This document shows positions 27,814 through 37,744 of a DNA stretch of 64,000 bases, one piece after another; within the stretch, counting starts at the first letter, position 1; each line of letters begins with the position of its first letter. Under the pieces are notes generated by a model, which worked only from the letters and a program-made list of their open reading frames with translations, made no database searches and was not told the DNA's origin. The DNA comes from Paraburkholderia bryophila (GTDB taxonomy: Bacteria > Pseudomonadota > Gammaproteobacteria > Burkholderiales > Burkholderiaceae), in NCBI RefSeq assembly GCF_013409255.1, contig NZ_JACCAS010000001.1, positions 3,038,001 to 3,102,000 on the forward strand, written 5' to 3'. The position numbers and the translations under genes were made by a program.

Positions 27814-27858
27814 AGCGCCCTTTGCGTGCTCCGCACGCTTTTTTCGACTGGAACGAAC

Positions 27859-28254
27859 ATGTTTGCCGCTCTTTCGCATCCCCGGCTCGCCGATTGCCGC
27901 CGGCTCTTTCTGCGCAATTACGAAGTGCACATCAACATCGGCGTGCACGACTTCGAAAAGCGCGGCGAACAGCGCGTCGTGATCAACGTCGAACTGTTCG
28001 TGCCGCTCGCGCTGTCCACGCCGGTGGCGGACAAGCTCAATGAAGTCGTCGACTACGACTTCATGCGCTCGACCATCGCGCGTCGCGTCGAACAAGGCCA
28101 TATCCACTTGCAGGAAACGCTCTGCGACGACCTCGTCAAGACCATGCTCGAACATCCGCTGGTGCGGGCCGCGCGCGTGTCGACCGAAAAACCGGACGTC
28201 TATCCCGACTGTGACGCGGTGGGCGTTGAAGTCTTCCGCGTCAAGGGGGATTGA
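27859..28254 (+). CDS. folB: Dihydroneopterin aldolase family protein
   Basis: A 131-aa FolB-type protein. FolB converts 7,8-dihydroneopterin to 6-hydroxymethyl-dihydropterin and glycolaldehyde in folate synthesis. The conserved N-terminal INIGVHDFEKRGEQRVVINVEL (here the tunnelling-fold aldolase motif) and NEVVDYDFMRSTIARRVE are visible, as is the downstream LQETLCDDLV. ATG 27859 is used; the open frame extends 11 codons further without homology. It follows the pteridine-reductase-like gene by 45 nt and precedes ttcA by 3 nt. Confidence 0.88.
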   Translation: MFAALSHPRLADCRRLFLRNYEVHINIGVHDFEKRGEQRVVINVELFVPLALSTPVADKLNEVVDYDFMRSTIARRVEQGHIHLQETLCDDLVKTMLEHPLVRAARVSTEKPDVYPDCDAVGVEVFRVKGD

Positions 28255-28257
28255 GTC

Positions 28258-29232
28258 ATGGCCACACCCGACACGCTGAACCAGACCGCGGCCGCCGCGC
28301 CGACGAAGTTGCCGCTCACACGCCGTGAGCAGAAAGAAGCGTACGAGAACAACAAGCTGTTCAAGCGGCTCGCGCGCCAGGTCGGCGAGGCGATCGTCGA
28401 TTTCAACATGATCGAGGAAGGCGACAAGGTGATGGTCTGCCTGTCGGGCGGCAAAGACAGCTACGCGATGCTCGAGCTGCTGATGCGGTTGCGCGAACGC
28501 GCGCCGATCAACTTCGACATCGTCGCGGTGAATCTCGACCAGAAGCAGCCGGGCTTTCCGGAGCACATCCTGCCCGAGTACCTGAAGCAGCTCGACATTC
28601 CGTTTCACATCGAGAACCAGGACACCTACAGCATCGTCAAGCGGCTGGTGCCGGAGGGCAAGACCACTTGCTCGCTGTGCTCGCGGCTGCGTCGCGGCAT
28701 TCTGTACCGCGTCGCGGGCGAGCTCGGCGCGACCAAAATCGCGCTCGGCCACCATCGCGACGACATTCTGCAAACGCTGCTGCTGAATATGTTCTACGGC
28801 GGCAAGCTGAAGGGCATGCCGCCCAAGCTGCAATCCGACGACGGCAAGAACATCGTGATCCGGCCGCTCGCCTACGTGAAGGAAACCGATCTCGAGAAAT
28901 ACGCGGAGTTGCGCGAATTCCCGATCATTCCGTGCAACCTGTGCGGCAGCCAGCCGAACCTGAAGCGCGCGGAAATGAAGGCGCTGGTTCGCGATTGGGA
29001 GAAGCGTTTCCCAGGGCGCATCGAGAATATGTTCAATGCATTGTCGAACGTCGTGCCGTCGCATTTGATGGATCACAAGCTGTTCCCGTTCGCGGGCTTG
29101 CGCGCCACCGGCGAGGCCGATCCGCAAGGCGACATCGCGTTCGACGAAGAGCCGTGCTCGACCGGGTCGAATGACGGCGGGATGCTCGGTGCATCGAAGT
29201 CGATTTCGATCGTTCAATTCGACGATCTTTGA
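28258..29232 (+). CDS. ttcA: tRNA 2-thiocytidine(32) synthetase
   Basis: This enzyme (324 aa) thiolates cytidine 32 in the anticodon loop of several tRNAs using ATP and a [4Fe-4S] cluster. The PP-loop SGGKDSY lies at residue 63-69. Two CxxC pairs (138/141 in TTCSLCSR, 226/229 in IPCNLCGSQ) are the cluster and sulfur-transfer cysteines. [21 protein letters not shown] is a family hallmark. The gene is 3 nt after folB and probably cotranscribed with it. Confidence 0.96.
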   Translation: MATPDTLNQTAAAAPTKLPLTRREQKEAYENNKLFKRLARQVGEAIVDFNMIEEGDKVMVCLSGGKDSYAMLELLMRLRERAPINFDIVAVNLDQKQPGFPEHILPEYLKQLDIPFHIENQDTYSIVKRLVPEGKTTCSLCSRLRRGILYRVAGELGATKIALGHHRDDILQTLLLNMFYGGKLKGMPPKLQSDDGKNIVIRPLAYVKETDLEKYAELREFPIIPCNLCGSQPNLKRAEMKALVRDWEKRFPGRIENMFNALSNVVPSHLMDHKLFPFAGLRATGEADPQGDIAFDEEPCSTGSNDGGMLGASKSISIVQFDDL

Positions 29233-29346
29233 CGAAAACGCCCGAACTACGGGCATTTCAGCCGGTTATAGCGCGTTTCACAACGGTGCCGGCGGTGGGC
29301 TGCATGATAGAATCGGCGGCTCCAAACTCGTCTATTCGCCGACGCC

Positions 29347-30708
29347 ATGAACATCGTTATTTTGGCGGCAGGCACCGGCAAGCGCATGCGGTCCGCGCTT
29401 CCCAAGGTGCTCCATCCGCTGGCCGGCCGGCCACTCCTCGCTCATGTCATCGACACCGCACGCGCGCTGAATCCCGCGCGTCTCGTGGTGGTGATCGGTC
29501 ATGGCGCCGAAGCCGTGCGCCAGGCGGTTGCGGCGCCGGACGTTCAGTTCGCCGTGCAGGAACAACAGCTCGGCACGGGCCACGCGGTGCAGCAGGCATT
29601 GCCGCTGCTCGACCCGAGCGCGCCCACGCTGGTGCTATACGGCGACGTGCCGCTCACGCGCGCCAGCACGTTGCGCGCGCTGACCGACCGTGCGGGCGAG
29701 GGCGGCTACGGCGTGCTCACCGTCACGCTCGCGGACCCGAGCGGCTACGGCCGCATCGTGCGTGACGCGCGGGGCAAGGTATCGCGCATCGTCGAGCAGA
29801 AAGACGCATCGCCCGAGCAACTCAAGATCGCCGAAATCAACACGGGCATTATCGTGGCGCCGACCGAGCGGCTCGCCGGCTGGCTCGCCGCCTTGAAGAA
29901 CGACAATGCGCAAGGCGAGTTCTATCTGACCGACGCGGTCGAAATGGCGATCGGGGCAGGCCTTGAAGTCGTGACCACGCAGCCGGACGAAGAGTGGGAA
30001 ACGCTCGGCGTGAACAGCAAGCAGCAGCTTGCCGAACTTGAACGAATCTATCAGGGCGAACTGGCGGAAGCGTTGCTTTTGGCCGGCGTGACGCTGGCCG
30101 ACCCGGCGCGTCTGGACGTGCGCGGCACGCTCGAATGCGGCCGCGATGTCTCGATCGACGTGAACTGCGTATTTGAAGGCCGCGTCACGCTGGCCGACAA
30201 CGTCACCATCGGGCCGAACTGTGTGATCCGCAACGCGACCATCGGCGCCGGTACGCGTGTCGATGCCTTCACGCATATCGAAGGCGCCGAAGTCGGCGCG
30301 AACGTCGTGCTCGGACCGTATGCGCGGCTGCGCCCCGGTGCGTTGCTGGCTGACGAATCGCATGTCGGCAACTTCGTCGAAGTGAAGAACGCGGTGCTCG
30401 GCCGCGGCTCCAAAGCGAATCACCTCACGTATATCGGCGACGCGGACATCGGTGCGCGCGTGAATATCGGCGCGGGCACCATCACCTGCAATTACGACGG
30501 CGCGAACAAATCCCGCACTATTATCGAAGACGACGTCTTTGTCGGTTCGGACACGCAACTGGTTGCGCCGGTGCGCGTCGGGCGCGGCGTAACGATCGCG
30601 GCGGGCACCACGGTGTGGAAAGACGTCGAAGCCGAGAGTCTGGTGTTGAACGACAAGACACAAACTAGCAAGACGGGCTACGTCCGCCCGACCAAGAAGA
30701 AGAGCTGA
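29347..30708 (+). CDS. glmU: Bifunctional UDP-GlcNAc pyrophosphorylase / GlcN-1-P acetyltransferase
   Basis: A 453-aa enzyme with two activities for UDP-GlcNAc synthesis. The N-terminal uridylyltransferase carries [15 protein letters not shown] and [12 protein letters not shown]. The C-terminal left-handed beta-helix acetyltransferase shows repeated hexapeptides ([20 protein letters not shown]) and the active-site region [17 protein letters not shown]. It supplies precursor for peptidoglycan and LPS. It is followed by glmS after 60 nt, which contain a 7-bp GC hairpin (30719-30735), so the two steps of amino-sugar synthesis sit in one unit. Confidence 0.97.
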   Translation: MNIVILAAGTGKRMRSALPKVLHPLAGRPLLAHVIDTARALNPARLVVVIGHGAEAVRQAVAAPDVQFAVQEQQLGTGHAVQQALPLLDPSAPTLVLYGDVPLTRASTLRALTDRAGEGGYGVLTVTLADPSGYGRIVRDARGKVSRIVEQKDASPEQLKIAEINTGIIVAPTERLAGWLAALKNDNAQGEFYLTDAVEMAIGAGLEVVTTQPDEEWETLGVNSKQQLAELERIYQGELAEALLLAGVTLADPARLDVRGTLECGRDVSIDVNCVFEGRVTLADNVTIGPNCVIRNATIGAGTRVDAFTHIEGAEVGANVVLGPYARLRPGALLADESHVGNFVEVKNAVLGRGSKANHLTYIGDADIGARVNIGAGTITCNYDGANKSRTIIEDDVFVGSDTQLVAPVRVGRGVTIAAGTTVWKDVEAESLVLNDKTQTSKTGYVRPTKKKS

Positions 30709-30768
30709 TGAACATGACGCGCGCTCCGAGCGCGCTCCTTGCAATCCAGCACTGAAAAGGAATAAGCC

Positions 30769-32586
30769 ATGTGTGGCATTGTTGGCGCGGTTGCGCAACG
30801 TAACATCGTTCCCGTCCTGATCGAAGGACTGCGTCGCCTCGAGTATCGCGGCTACGACTCGTGCGGCGTGGCCGTGCTCGGCGCCGATGGTCCGCGTCGC
30901 GCTCGCAGCGTGGCGCGCGTCGCCGATCTCGACGAGCAGGTTCGCGAGAGCCATCTGGAAGGCATCACCGGTATCGCGCATACGCGCTGGGCCACGCACG
31001 GCGCGCCGGTCACGGATAACGCGCACCCGATCTTCTCGAAAGATGCGCTCGCGTTGGTACACAACGGCATCATCGAAAACTACGAATCGCTGCGGGAGAT
31101 GCTGCGCGGTAAGGGTTACACGTTCGTCTCGCAGACCGACACCGAGGTTATCGCTCACCTGGTTCATAGCCTGTATCGCGGCGATCTGTTCGCTGCGGTG
31201 CGTGAAGCGGTTGCGCAGTTGCACGGCGCATATGCGATCGCGGTTCTGCACAAGGACCAGCCGCATACGGTGGTCGGCGCGCGTCAGGGCTCGCCGCTGG
31301 TGGTCGGGCTCGGCAACGGTGAGAACTTCCTCGCGTCAGATGCACTCGCGCTCGCGGGCAGCACCGAACGCTTCATCTTCCTCGAAGAAGGCGACGTGTG
31401 CGAACTGTCGCTCGAAGGCGTGCGTATCGCCGACCGCGACGGCAATGAAGCGCAGCGCGACGTGCGTCAGGTGGCGGCATACGGTGGTGCGGTCGAACTT
31501 GGGCCCTACCGTCACTTCATGCAGAAGGAAATTTTCGAGCAGCCGCGCGCGATTTCCGACACGATCCCGCAAGCGGATTCGTTCGACGCGTCGCTGTTCG
31601 GCGAAGGCGCGGACAAGGTGTTCGCGGACATCGACAGCCTGCTGATTCTTGCTTGCGGCACGAGCTACTACTCGGGGCTGACGGCAAAGTACTGGCTCGA
31701 ATCGATCGCGAAGATTCCGACCCAGGTGGAAATTGCCAGCGAGTATCGCTACCGGGAGTCGGTGCCGAATCCGAAGGCGCTGGTCGTGGTGATCTCGCAG
31801 TCCGGTGAGACTGCGGACACGCTCGCGGCGCTGAAGCACGCGCAGTCGCTGGGACATAAGCACACGCTGGCCATCTGCAACGTCGGCACGAGCGCGATGG
31901 TGCGTCAGACCGAGTTGTCGTTCCTCACGCACGCCGGCCGCGAGATCGGTGTCGCGTCGACCAAGGCATTCACGACGCAGTTGGTCGCGTTGTTCGTGCT
32001 CGCCGCGACGCTGGCGAAGTTGCGCGGGCGCGTGAGCGAAGCGCAGGAAGCCGAATACCTGAAGCAGTTGCGCCACTTGCCGGCAGCGCTGAATAGCGTG
32101 CTGGCGCTGGAGCCGCAGATCATCGCGTGGTCGGAAGAGTTCTCGCGCAAGGAACATGCGTTGTTCCTCGGGCGTGGTCTGCATTACCCGATCGCGCTCG
32201 AAGGCGCGCTGAAGCTCAAGGAGATTTCGTATATTCACGCCGAGGCGTATCCGGCCGGCGAGTTGAAGCACGGGCCTTTGGCGCTCGTGACCGAGGCGAT
32301 GCCGGTGGTGACGGTGGCGCCGAATGACGCGCTGCTGGAGAAGCTGAAGTCGAATATTCAGGAAGTGCGCGCGCGCGGCGGTCAGTTGTACGTGTTCGCC
32401 GACGCGGATACGAAGATCGTCAACGACGAAGGCCTGCATGTGATCCGGATGCCGGAGCACTATGGTTTGTTGTCGCCGATTCTGCACGTGGTGCCGTTGC
32501 AGTTGCTGGCGTATCACACGGCGTGTGCGCGCGGTACCGATGTGGATAAGCCGCGGAATCTGGCGAAGTCGGTGACGGTGGAGTGA
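30769..32586 (+). CDS. glmS: Glutamine--fructose-6-phosphate aminotransferase
   Basis: A 605-aa enzyme that makes glucosamine-6-phosphate from fructose-6-phosphate and glutamine. The N-terminal Ntn glutaminase domain begins [10 protein letters not shown] with the catalytic cysteine at position 2, and shows [10 protein letters not shown] and HNGIIENYE. Two SIS isomerase domains follow ([24 protein letters not shown]). The C-terminus ends in the conserved [13 protein letters not shown]. It lies downstream of glmU, and a terminator follows. No glmS ribozyme is expected or seen in the short intergenic space. Confidence 0.97.
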   Translation: MCGIVGAVAQRNIVPVLIEGLRRLEYRGYDSCGVAVLGADGPRRARSVARVADLDEQVRESHLEGITGIAHTRWATHGAPVTDNAHPIFSKDALALVHNGIIENYESLREMLRGKGYTFVSQTDTEVIAHLVHSLYRGDLFAAVREAVAQLHGAYAIAVLHKDQPHTVVGARQGSPLVVGLGNGENFLASDALALAGSTERFIFLEEGDVCELSLEGVRIADRDGNEAQRDVRQVAAYGGAVELGPYRHFMQKEIFEQPRAISDTIPQADSFDASLFGEGADKVFADIDSLLILACGTSYYSGLTAKYWLESIAKIPTQVEIASEYRYRESVPNPKALVVVISQSGETADTLAALKHAQSLGHKHTLAICNVGTSAMVRQTELSFLTHAGREIGVASTKAFTTQLVALFVLAATLAKLRGRVSEAQEAEYLKQLRHLPAALNSVLALEPQIIAWSEEFSRKEHALFLGRGLHYPIALEGALKLKEISYIHAEAYPAGELKHGPLALVTEAMPVVTVAPNDALLEKLKSNIQEVRARGGQLYVFADADTKIVNDEGLHVIRMPEHYGLLSPILHVVPLQLLAYHTACARGTDVDKPRNLAKSVTVE

Positions 32587-32685
32587 GGGTGGGGCGGGCG
32601 TCCGTGTAGAGAGATTTTTCACGGACCTCGGCAATCGCCAATCTCGCGCTACGCGGCGTGAATGGAAATATTAGAAAAGTTTGTC

Positions 32686-32724
32686 AAAGGGCGCTGAGGC
32701 CGTTTTCAGCGCCCTTTTGTTTGC
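32686..32724 (+). terminator. Intrinsic terminator after glmS (bidirectional)
   Basis: The 12-bp stem AAAGGGCGCTGA/TCAGCGCCCTTT (32686-32697 and 32706-32717) has an 8-nt loop and a T-rich tail. It probably also ends transcription from the convergent DUF6723-like gene. A second small stem (AACGGT/ACCGTT) follows at 32725. Confidence 0.85.
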
Positions 32725-32759
32725 AACGGTTGTTTGACCGTTTCTCCGTCAGCAACCCA

Positions 32760-33020
32760 TCAAAGCTCCGGCCGCGCCAGATCGCTAGCCACGATATGTT
32801 CGCCATAAACCTGCGCCGCCGCGACCGCTTCCAGCTTGGTCGCATACGGGCCCAGTTCCGGCGCACCGTCGAACGGAAACAGCACGCGGCCGTCGGTGGT
32901 TCGCACCACTTTCAACACGCCGAAGAAACGCCGGTAGCCGGCCAGTTTGGACGTCGCTGATACATCGAACTCGTCTTCCGACTTCGCGGGTACGCTGGGA
33001 ATAAAGGCGGTCTTGCTCAT
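32760..33020 (-). CDS. Small conserved protein, DUF6723-like
   Basis: An 86-aa protein (MSKTAFIPSVPAKSEDEFD...) with a central YRRFFGVLKVVRTTDGRVLFPF beta-rich core and a C-terminal helix. It looks like the Burkholderiaceae-restricted DUF6723 family, though I hold that name only loosely. It has no signal peptide or catalytic motif. The start at 33020 is uncertain: an in-frame ATG at 33032 would add four residues. It is convergent with glmS across the terminator. Function unknown. Confidence 0.65.
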   Translation of the reverse strand: MSKTAFIPSVPAKSEDEFDVSATSKLAGYRRFFGVLKVVRTTDGRVLFPFDGAPELGPYATKLEAVAAAQVYGEHIVASDLARPEL

Positions 33021-33181
33021 ACCTGAAAACATCTCTTGTTCAAGGGGCGGCATCTGCGCGGAAGGCCCAACCGCGCCCGGTTGTCCCGGCAAGACATTCA
33101 CCGGCTGCCTTCATTGTCTCAAATCCCGGCAGACTTGGCCGACCGACCGGCATGCACAATAACCGCCGGCCTCTTCACTCT

Positions 33182-33829
33182 TCACCCTCCGCTCACCGCC
33201 GCCGCATGTTCGGCCGCCAGCGCGACATCCCGCTCATTCACCCCGACGAAACTCGGCCGCGAGCAAATGCGCTCGACGTATGCCAGCAGCACCGGCGTTT
33301 CCGGCACCAGCTTGAACATCATTCCCCAGTGCAACGCGATGCCCCACAGAATGTCCGCCGCCGACAGCGTGTCCCCCAGCAGATAAGGCGACGTCTGCAA
33401 CTGACTCGCCAGCGTGCCGATCATCGAATCGAAATCGCCATAGGGCGACGTGGCGAGCGGCGCCGGTTCGCGCTTCATCGCCTTGTCGACCAGCGCGGGT
33501 TCGTAGCACGCCGCGTAATACACGAGCCAGCGCAGATACGGACCGCGGCGCGGATCGTCGAGCGCCGGGGCGAGGCCCGCCTCCGGAAAAAGATCCGCGA
33601 GATAGATGAAGATGGCCACCTGCTCGGTGACCAGCGCGTCGCCGTGAAGAATCGCAGGCACTTTGCCGAGCGGATTGATGGCGAGATACGGCGCTTTGCG
33701 CTGCTCGCCGGCCTTCATGTTCAGCACCTTCAGTTGATACGGCGCGCCGAGCTCTTCGAGCAGCGTGAGCGCGCTGACGGAGCGGCATTGCGGCGAGTGG
33801 AACAGAGTGATCGTGCGGTCGGTAGTCAT
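33182..33829 (-). CDS. Glutathione S-transferase family protein
   Basis: A 215-aa GST. The thioredoxin-like domain shows ITLFHSPQCRSVSALTLLEE (a CRS/Ser-type active site) and NPLGKVPAILHGDALVTEQV. The helical domain has SPYLLGDTLSAADILWGIAL. ATG 33829 is used because the 28 upstream codons of the open frame are arginine-rich and look non-coding. It is divergent from a WYL-domain regulator, with a strong inverted repeat between them, so the regulator probably controls this gene. Confidence 0.88.
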   Translation of the reverse strand: MTTDRTITLFHSPQCRSVSALTLLEELGAPYQLKVLNMKAGEQRKAPYLAINPLGKVPAILHGDALVTEQVAIFIYLADLFPEAGLAPALDDPRRGPYLRWLVYYAACYEPALVDKAMKREPAPLATSPYGDFDSMIGTLASQLQTSPYLLGDTLSAADILWGIALHWGMMFKLVPETPVLLAYVERICSRPSFVGVNERDVALAAEHAAAVSGG

Positions 33830-33924
33830 GGCGAGAGGTCTCCGGGAGGACGTGATATAGGAAAACCGGCGAGAGCGAGTGCGAGGGCAACGCGAGCGCC
33901 GGACTGCCTTCATCCTAAGCCGCC

Positions 33925-33949
33925 ATACCTGTCAGTTTCTGTCAGGTAT
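33925..33949. promoter_or_regulatory. Operator between GST and WYL regulator
   Basis: A perfect inverted repeat (ATACCTG at 33925-33931, CAGGTAT at 33943-33949) has an 11-bp spacer holding a partial direct repeat (CTGTCAG twice). It covers the upstream in-frame ATG (33948) of the regulator, which supports the later start at 33966 and autoregulation. Confidence 0.65.
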
Positions 33950-33965
33950 GACTACACTTGAGCGA

Positions 33966-34928
33966 ATGAGAGCCAGCCGCCTTCTTTCCATTCTGATGAC
34001 ACTGCAGGCGCGCGGTCGTGTCACCGCGCAGTCGCTTGCCGACGAGTGCGCGGTCTCGCTGCGCACCATCTATCGCGATATCGACGCGTTGAGCGCCGCC
34101 GGCGTGCCGGTTCATAGCGAGCGCGGCGCGGAAGGGGGTTATCGCCTGCTCGACGGTTATCGCACCCGCTTGAACGGGCTCTCGTCGCAGGAAGCGGAGT
34201 CGCTGTTTCTGTCAGGTTTGCCCGGGCCCGTGCAAGCGCTTGGTCTGGGCGCCGTGATGGCCGGCGCGCAAACCAAGCTGCTCGCCGCGCTGCCGGTCGA
34301 GTTGCGCTCCACCGCCGAGCGCATGCGTTCGCGCTTTCATCTCGACGCGCCGGCATGGTTCTCCGATGCGGATCAGCCGGCGCATCTGCCGTTGATCGCG
34401 CGCGCAGTGTGGGAGCAGCGTCCGCTGCAGATTCGCTATCAAAGCTGGAAGGCGGAAAAGTTTCGGCGAATCGAGCCGCTCGGCGTCGTGTTGAAAAGCG
34501 GCGCGTGGTATGTGGTCGGACGCGTCGACGCGGACGTTCGCATCTACCGGATCGCGCGCATTCTCGAACTGAGCCTGTTGGACGAGACGTTCGAGCGGCC
34601 GCTCACGTTCGATCTCGCCGCTTACTGGCAGGACAGCACGCGTCGATTGTCCGAGGAGCTGTACGCGAATGAAGCCACCTTGCGCCTATCGCCGTGGGGC
34701 ATACAGATGCTCGAGGCGTTCACGTCGCCGTTCGCGCGCGCGGCCGCGAAAATCGGCGAGCCCGATCCCGTGGATGGCTGGCGCACCGTGACGTTGCCTG
34801 TCGGTTCGACGAGACAGGCGTGCGCGGAATTCCTGCGCTTCGGCAGCGAGGCGGAAGTGTTGGCGCCGCCGGAATTGCGCGAGAAGATCGCCGAAGTCGT
34901 CGCGGCGCTGCATTGTCGTTACGTTTAA
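33966..34928 (+). CDS. YafY-type HTH-WYL transcriptional regulator
   Basis: A 320-aa regulator. The N-terminal winged HTH reads RASRLLSILMTLQARGRVTA, CAVSLRTIYRDIDAL and VHSERGAEGGYRLLDGY. The central/C-terminal WYL domain has LQIRYQSWKAEKFRRIEPLGVVLKSGAWYVVG (about residues 155-190) and a C-terminal extension. WYL domains are thought to bind ligands or nucleic acid. ATG 33966 is preferred over 33948, which sits inside the inverted-repeat operator. Its divergent GST neighbour is the likely target, together with its own gene. Confidence 0.88.
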   Translation: MRASRLLSILMTLQARGRVTAQSLADECAVSLRTIYRDIDALSAAGVPVHSERGAEGGYRLLDGYRTRLNGLSSQEAESLFLSGLPGPVQALGLGAVMAGAQTKLLAALPVELRSTAERMRSRFHLDAPAWFSDADQPAHLPLIARAVWEQRPLQIRYQSWKAEKFRRIEPLGVVLKSGAWYVVGRVDADVRIYRIARILELSLLDETFERPLTFDLAAYWQDSTRRLSEELYANEATLRLSPWGIQMLEAFTSPFARAAAKIGEPDPVDGWRTVTLPVGSTRQACAEFLRFGSEAEVLAPPELREKIAEVVAALHCRYV

Positions 34929-35078
34929 TGAAAGCGCTGGGCGGTGCGTTTCAAGCATGCCTATACGTCGCGCTATATGTCCTATATATGACGAAAATGC
35001 GGCAATCGTCACGCTAAAGTCATCCGCACTGCCTAGAGTTTGCCCCCACCAAAACGGCAATACTCAGGGGCAAAAAAC

Positions 35079-36305
35079 ATGTCACAACGCAGCAGCTTGC
35101 GTGCTTTATTCATGGTGGTTTGCGCGGCCTTGATCGGGGTGATCGTCGCGGCGTGCGGCTCGTCGTCGTCGATCAAAGCGGCCGGACAGCAGCAGATCAA
35201 GCACGTGTTCGTCATCACGCTGGAAAACGAAAACTACGCGACCACCTTCGGCGCGAACAGCAAGGCGCCGTATCTGGCGCAAACGCTCGCCTCGCAAGGC
35301 GCGATGGTGCAGCAGTACTACGGCACCGGCCACGTGAGTCTCGACAACTACATCTCGATGATCAGCGGTCAGGCGCCGACGCCGGACACCGACAACGACT
35401 GCGTCACCTACGAAGACTACAAGCTCACCGGCATGACGCCGGACGGCCAGGCGATCGGCTCGGGTTGTGTGTATCCGGCCAGTATCAAGACGCTGCCGGA
35501 CCAGTTGAAGGCGGCGGGCTTCACGTGGAAGGGATATGAAGGCGACATGGGCAACGACCCGACGCGCGAAGCCGCCACCTGCGGCCACCCGACGCTCAAC
35601 ACGACCGACCTGACGCAGACGGCGGAAGCGCCGAGCGCGGCGGTGCCGTTGGGCGATCAGTACGCGACGCGCCACAACCCGTTCATGTACTTCCACTCGA
35701 TCATCGATTCGTCGGACTGCGGGCAGAACGTCGTGAACCTGAACAAGCTCACGACCGATCTGCAATCCATCTCGACCACCGCCAATTTCAACCTGATCAC
35801 GCCGAGCCTGTGCGACGACGGTCACGACTCGCCATGCGTGAACGGCCAACCGGGCGGCCTGACGAGCGCCAACACGTTCCTGCAGAAGTGGGTGCCGATT
35901 ATCACGGCGTCGCCGGCGTTCCAGCAGGACGGCCTGCTGATCATCAACTTCGACGAAAGCAGTTACGCCACGGTGACGCAGACCGCGTCGAGCGAGGATC
36001 TGATCTTCTCCGGCGCGACCTGCTGCAGCCAGCAGCCCGGGCCGAATCTGGCGCCGTTCCCGCAGACGTCGTCGCTGTCGTACAAGGGCTTGACGATCAA
36101 CCTGACCAAGCAGAGCTTCGGCGGCGACCAGACCGGCGCGGTCATGATCTCGAAGTTCATCAAGCCGGGCACGGTGTCGACGGTGCAGTACAACCACTAT
36201 TCGATGCTCAAGAGCATTGAAGACATCTTCCAGCTGGGCTATCTCGGTTACGCAGGGCAGGCGGGTCTCGTCGGCTTCGGCAGCGATATCTTCACGAACC
36301 TGTAA
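35079..36305 (+). CDS. Phosphoesterase-family lipoprotein (acid phosphatase/phospholipase C-like)
   Basis: A 408-aa exported protein. The signal peptide ends in a lipobox (LIGVIVAACGSS, Cys at about residue 28). The phosphoesterase fold (PF04185-like, alkaline phosphatase superfamily) is shown by HVFVITLENENYATTFG at the start, GHVSLDNYISMISGQ with the nucleophile/metal region, and LLIINFDESSY with downstream HYSMLKSIEDIFQLGYLG. It should hydrolyse phosphate esters outside the inner membrane. CAGGGGC precedes the ATG at 35079. It is 8 nt from the di-haem peroxidase gene and likely cotranscribed. Confidence 0.88.
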   Translation: MSQRSSLRALFMVVCAALIGVIVAACGSSSSIKAAGQQQIKHVFVITLENENYATTFGANSKAPYLAQTLASQGAMVQQYYGTGHVSLDNYISMISGQAPTPDTDNDCVTYEDYKLTGMTPDGQAIGSGCVYPASIKTLPDQLKAAGFTWKGYEGDMGNDPTREAATCGHPTLNTTDLTQTAEAPSAAVPLGDQYATRHNPFMYFHSIIDSSDCGQNVVNLNKLTTDLQSISTTANFNLITPSLCDDGHDSPCVNGQPGGLTSANTFLQKWVPIITASPAFQQDGLLIINFDESSYATVTQTASSEDLIFSGATCCSQQPGPNLAPFPQTSSLSYKGLTINLTKQSFGGDQTGAVMISKFIKPGTVSTVQYNHYSMLKSIEDIFQLGYLGYAGQAGLVGFGSDIFTNL

Positions 36306-36313
36306 GCGACACG

Positions 36314-37630
36314 ATGCGTTTTTCTGTCATGCGATTCACGGTGCGCGCTGCCGCGCGATGGGCGGCGTTTGCCGGGTTGATGGGTGCCGCGCTGCCGCCT
36401 TGTGCGGCAGTGGCGGCAGCGTCGACGGCCGTTGCAAGCAACGTGTCTGCAACGTTAGCGCCGCAGCCGGCTTCGGCCGATGCGAAGCCCGTCTATAGCG
36501 ACGCCGCCGCGCTCGGCAGGCTGATGTTCTTCGACGCATCGTTATCGGCCTCGGGCAAGATGTCGTGCGCGAGTTGTCATAGCCCGTCGCACGCGTATGG
36601 ACCGCCTAACGGCCTCGCCGCGCAGTTGGGTGGCCCCGACATGCGCTCGCAAGGCACGCGCGCCGTGCCGAGCCTGCGCTACGTGCTGAACCGCACGCCG
36701 ATCTGGAGTCACGCGCAGGCGGCCAGCCTGTCCGAGCGGCTGAGCGAAACGGACAACGCGCCGGTGGGAGGCTTCGGTTGGGATGGACGCTTTAACCACC
36801 TGCACGATCAGGCGAGCTTCCCGCTGTTCAATCCGGACGAGATGGCCAACAAGGATCCGTCCGCAGTGCTCGCGAAGCTGGAACAGACGCCCTACGCGAC
36901 GCGATTCAAGGAAGTGTTCGGTCAGAACATTTTCGCGGATCGCACCAAGGCGTTTACGCAGGCGATGTATGCGATCGAGCGCTTCGAACTCGAAGACCCG
37001 AGTTTTCATCCGTATACCAGCAAGTTCGATGACTACCTGGACGGTAAATTGCAACTAACGGCACAAGAATTAAGAGGCAAAAAGCTGTTCGACAATCCGA
37101 CGGGGGGCAATTGCGCCTCCTGCCATATCGACCAGGTGGGTGTCGACGGCTCGCATCCGTTGTTCACGGACTTCAATTTCCAGGCGTTGGGCGTACCACG
37201 TAATCCTGAGTTGCGCGCAAATGCGGATCCGAAGTACTTCGACATGGGTTTGTGCGGACCGCTGCGCACCGATCAGGCTAGCGACAAAAGCAACTGCGGA
37301 CTCTTCAAGTCGGTGTCGCTGCGGAACACGGCGACGCGTCAGGTGTTCTTCCACAACGGCCGCTTCCACACGCTGAAAGATGCACTGCGCTTCTACGTGC
37401 AGCGCGACACCAATCCGGCGAGGTGGTATCCAAAAGACGCGCACGGCAAGGTCGATAAATTCAACGATCTGCCGGTCGCGCTGCGCGTCAACGTCGATAC
37501 GACGGACGAACCGTTGACCCGCAAAGCCGGCGAACGTCCGGTCTGGTCGGAACGCGATATCGACGACGTCGCCGCTTTCCTGACCACGCTGAACGACGGT
37601 TACGTGCCGACACCCAAACGCGCGAAATGA
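36314..37630 (+). CDS. Di-haem cytochrome c peroxidase family (MauG-like)
   Basis: A 438-aa exported c-type cytochrome with an N-terminal signal segment (FAGLMGAALPPCAAVAAAS). Two haem-binding CxxCH motifs are at residues 85-89 (CASCHS, within FFDASLSASGKMSC) and 267-271 (CASCHI). The RNTATRQVFFHNGRFHTLKDALRFY part is typical of the second domain. Such proteins reduce peroxide or oxidise protein residues in the periplasm. An alternative start at 36329 would shorten the signal by five residues. It follows the phosphoesterase gene. Confidence 0.9.
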   Translation: MRFSVMRFTVRAAARWAAFAGLMGAALPPCAAVAAASTAVASNVSATLAPQPASADAKPVYSDAAALGRLMFFDASLSASGKMSCASCHSPSHAYGPPNGLAAQLGGPDMRSQGTRAVPSLRYVLNRTPIWSHAQAASLSERLSETDNAPVGGFGWDGRFNHLHDQASFPLFNPDEMANKDPSAVLAKLEQTPYATRFKEVFGQNIFADRTKAFTQAMYAIERFELEDPSFHPYTSKFDDYLDGKLQLTAQELRGKKLFDNPTGGNCASCHIDQVGVDGSHPLFTDFNFQALGVPRNPELRANADPKYFDMGLCGPLRTDQASDKSNCGLFKSVSLRNTATRQVFFHNGRFHTLKDALRFYVQRDTNPARWYPKDAHGKVDKFNDLPVALRVNVDTTDEPLTRKAGERPVWSERDIDDVAAFLTTLNDGYVPTPKRAK

Positions 37631-37744
37631 ACCGCGCAAACTACCCAAACGCCCGTCATTCTTAAGACGAATTTCGGCGTTTGGGTGCCTCATTTGGGGG
37701 CAGAGCTATAATGCGCGAATCCTTTTTCTTCTCTGTCCACTGTT

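Noticed and set aside
26953-29256. 767-codon minus-strand frame spanning SDR, folB and ttcA
   Set aside because: Covers three well-supported genes on the opposite strand; no ribosome-binding site or recognisable motif.
29635-31266. 543-codon minus-strand frame over glmU/glmS
   Set aside because: Antisense shadow of two certain genes.
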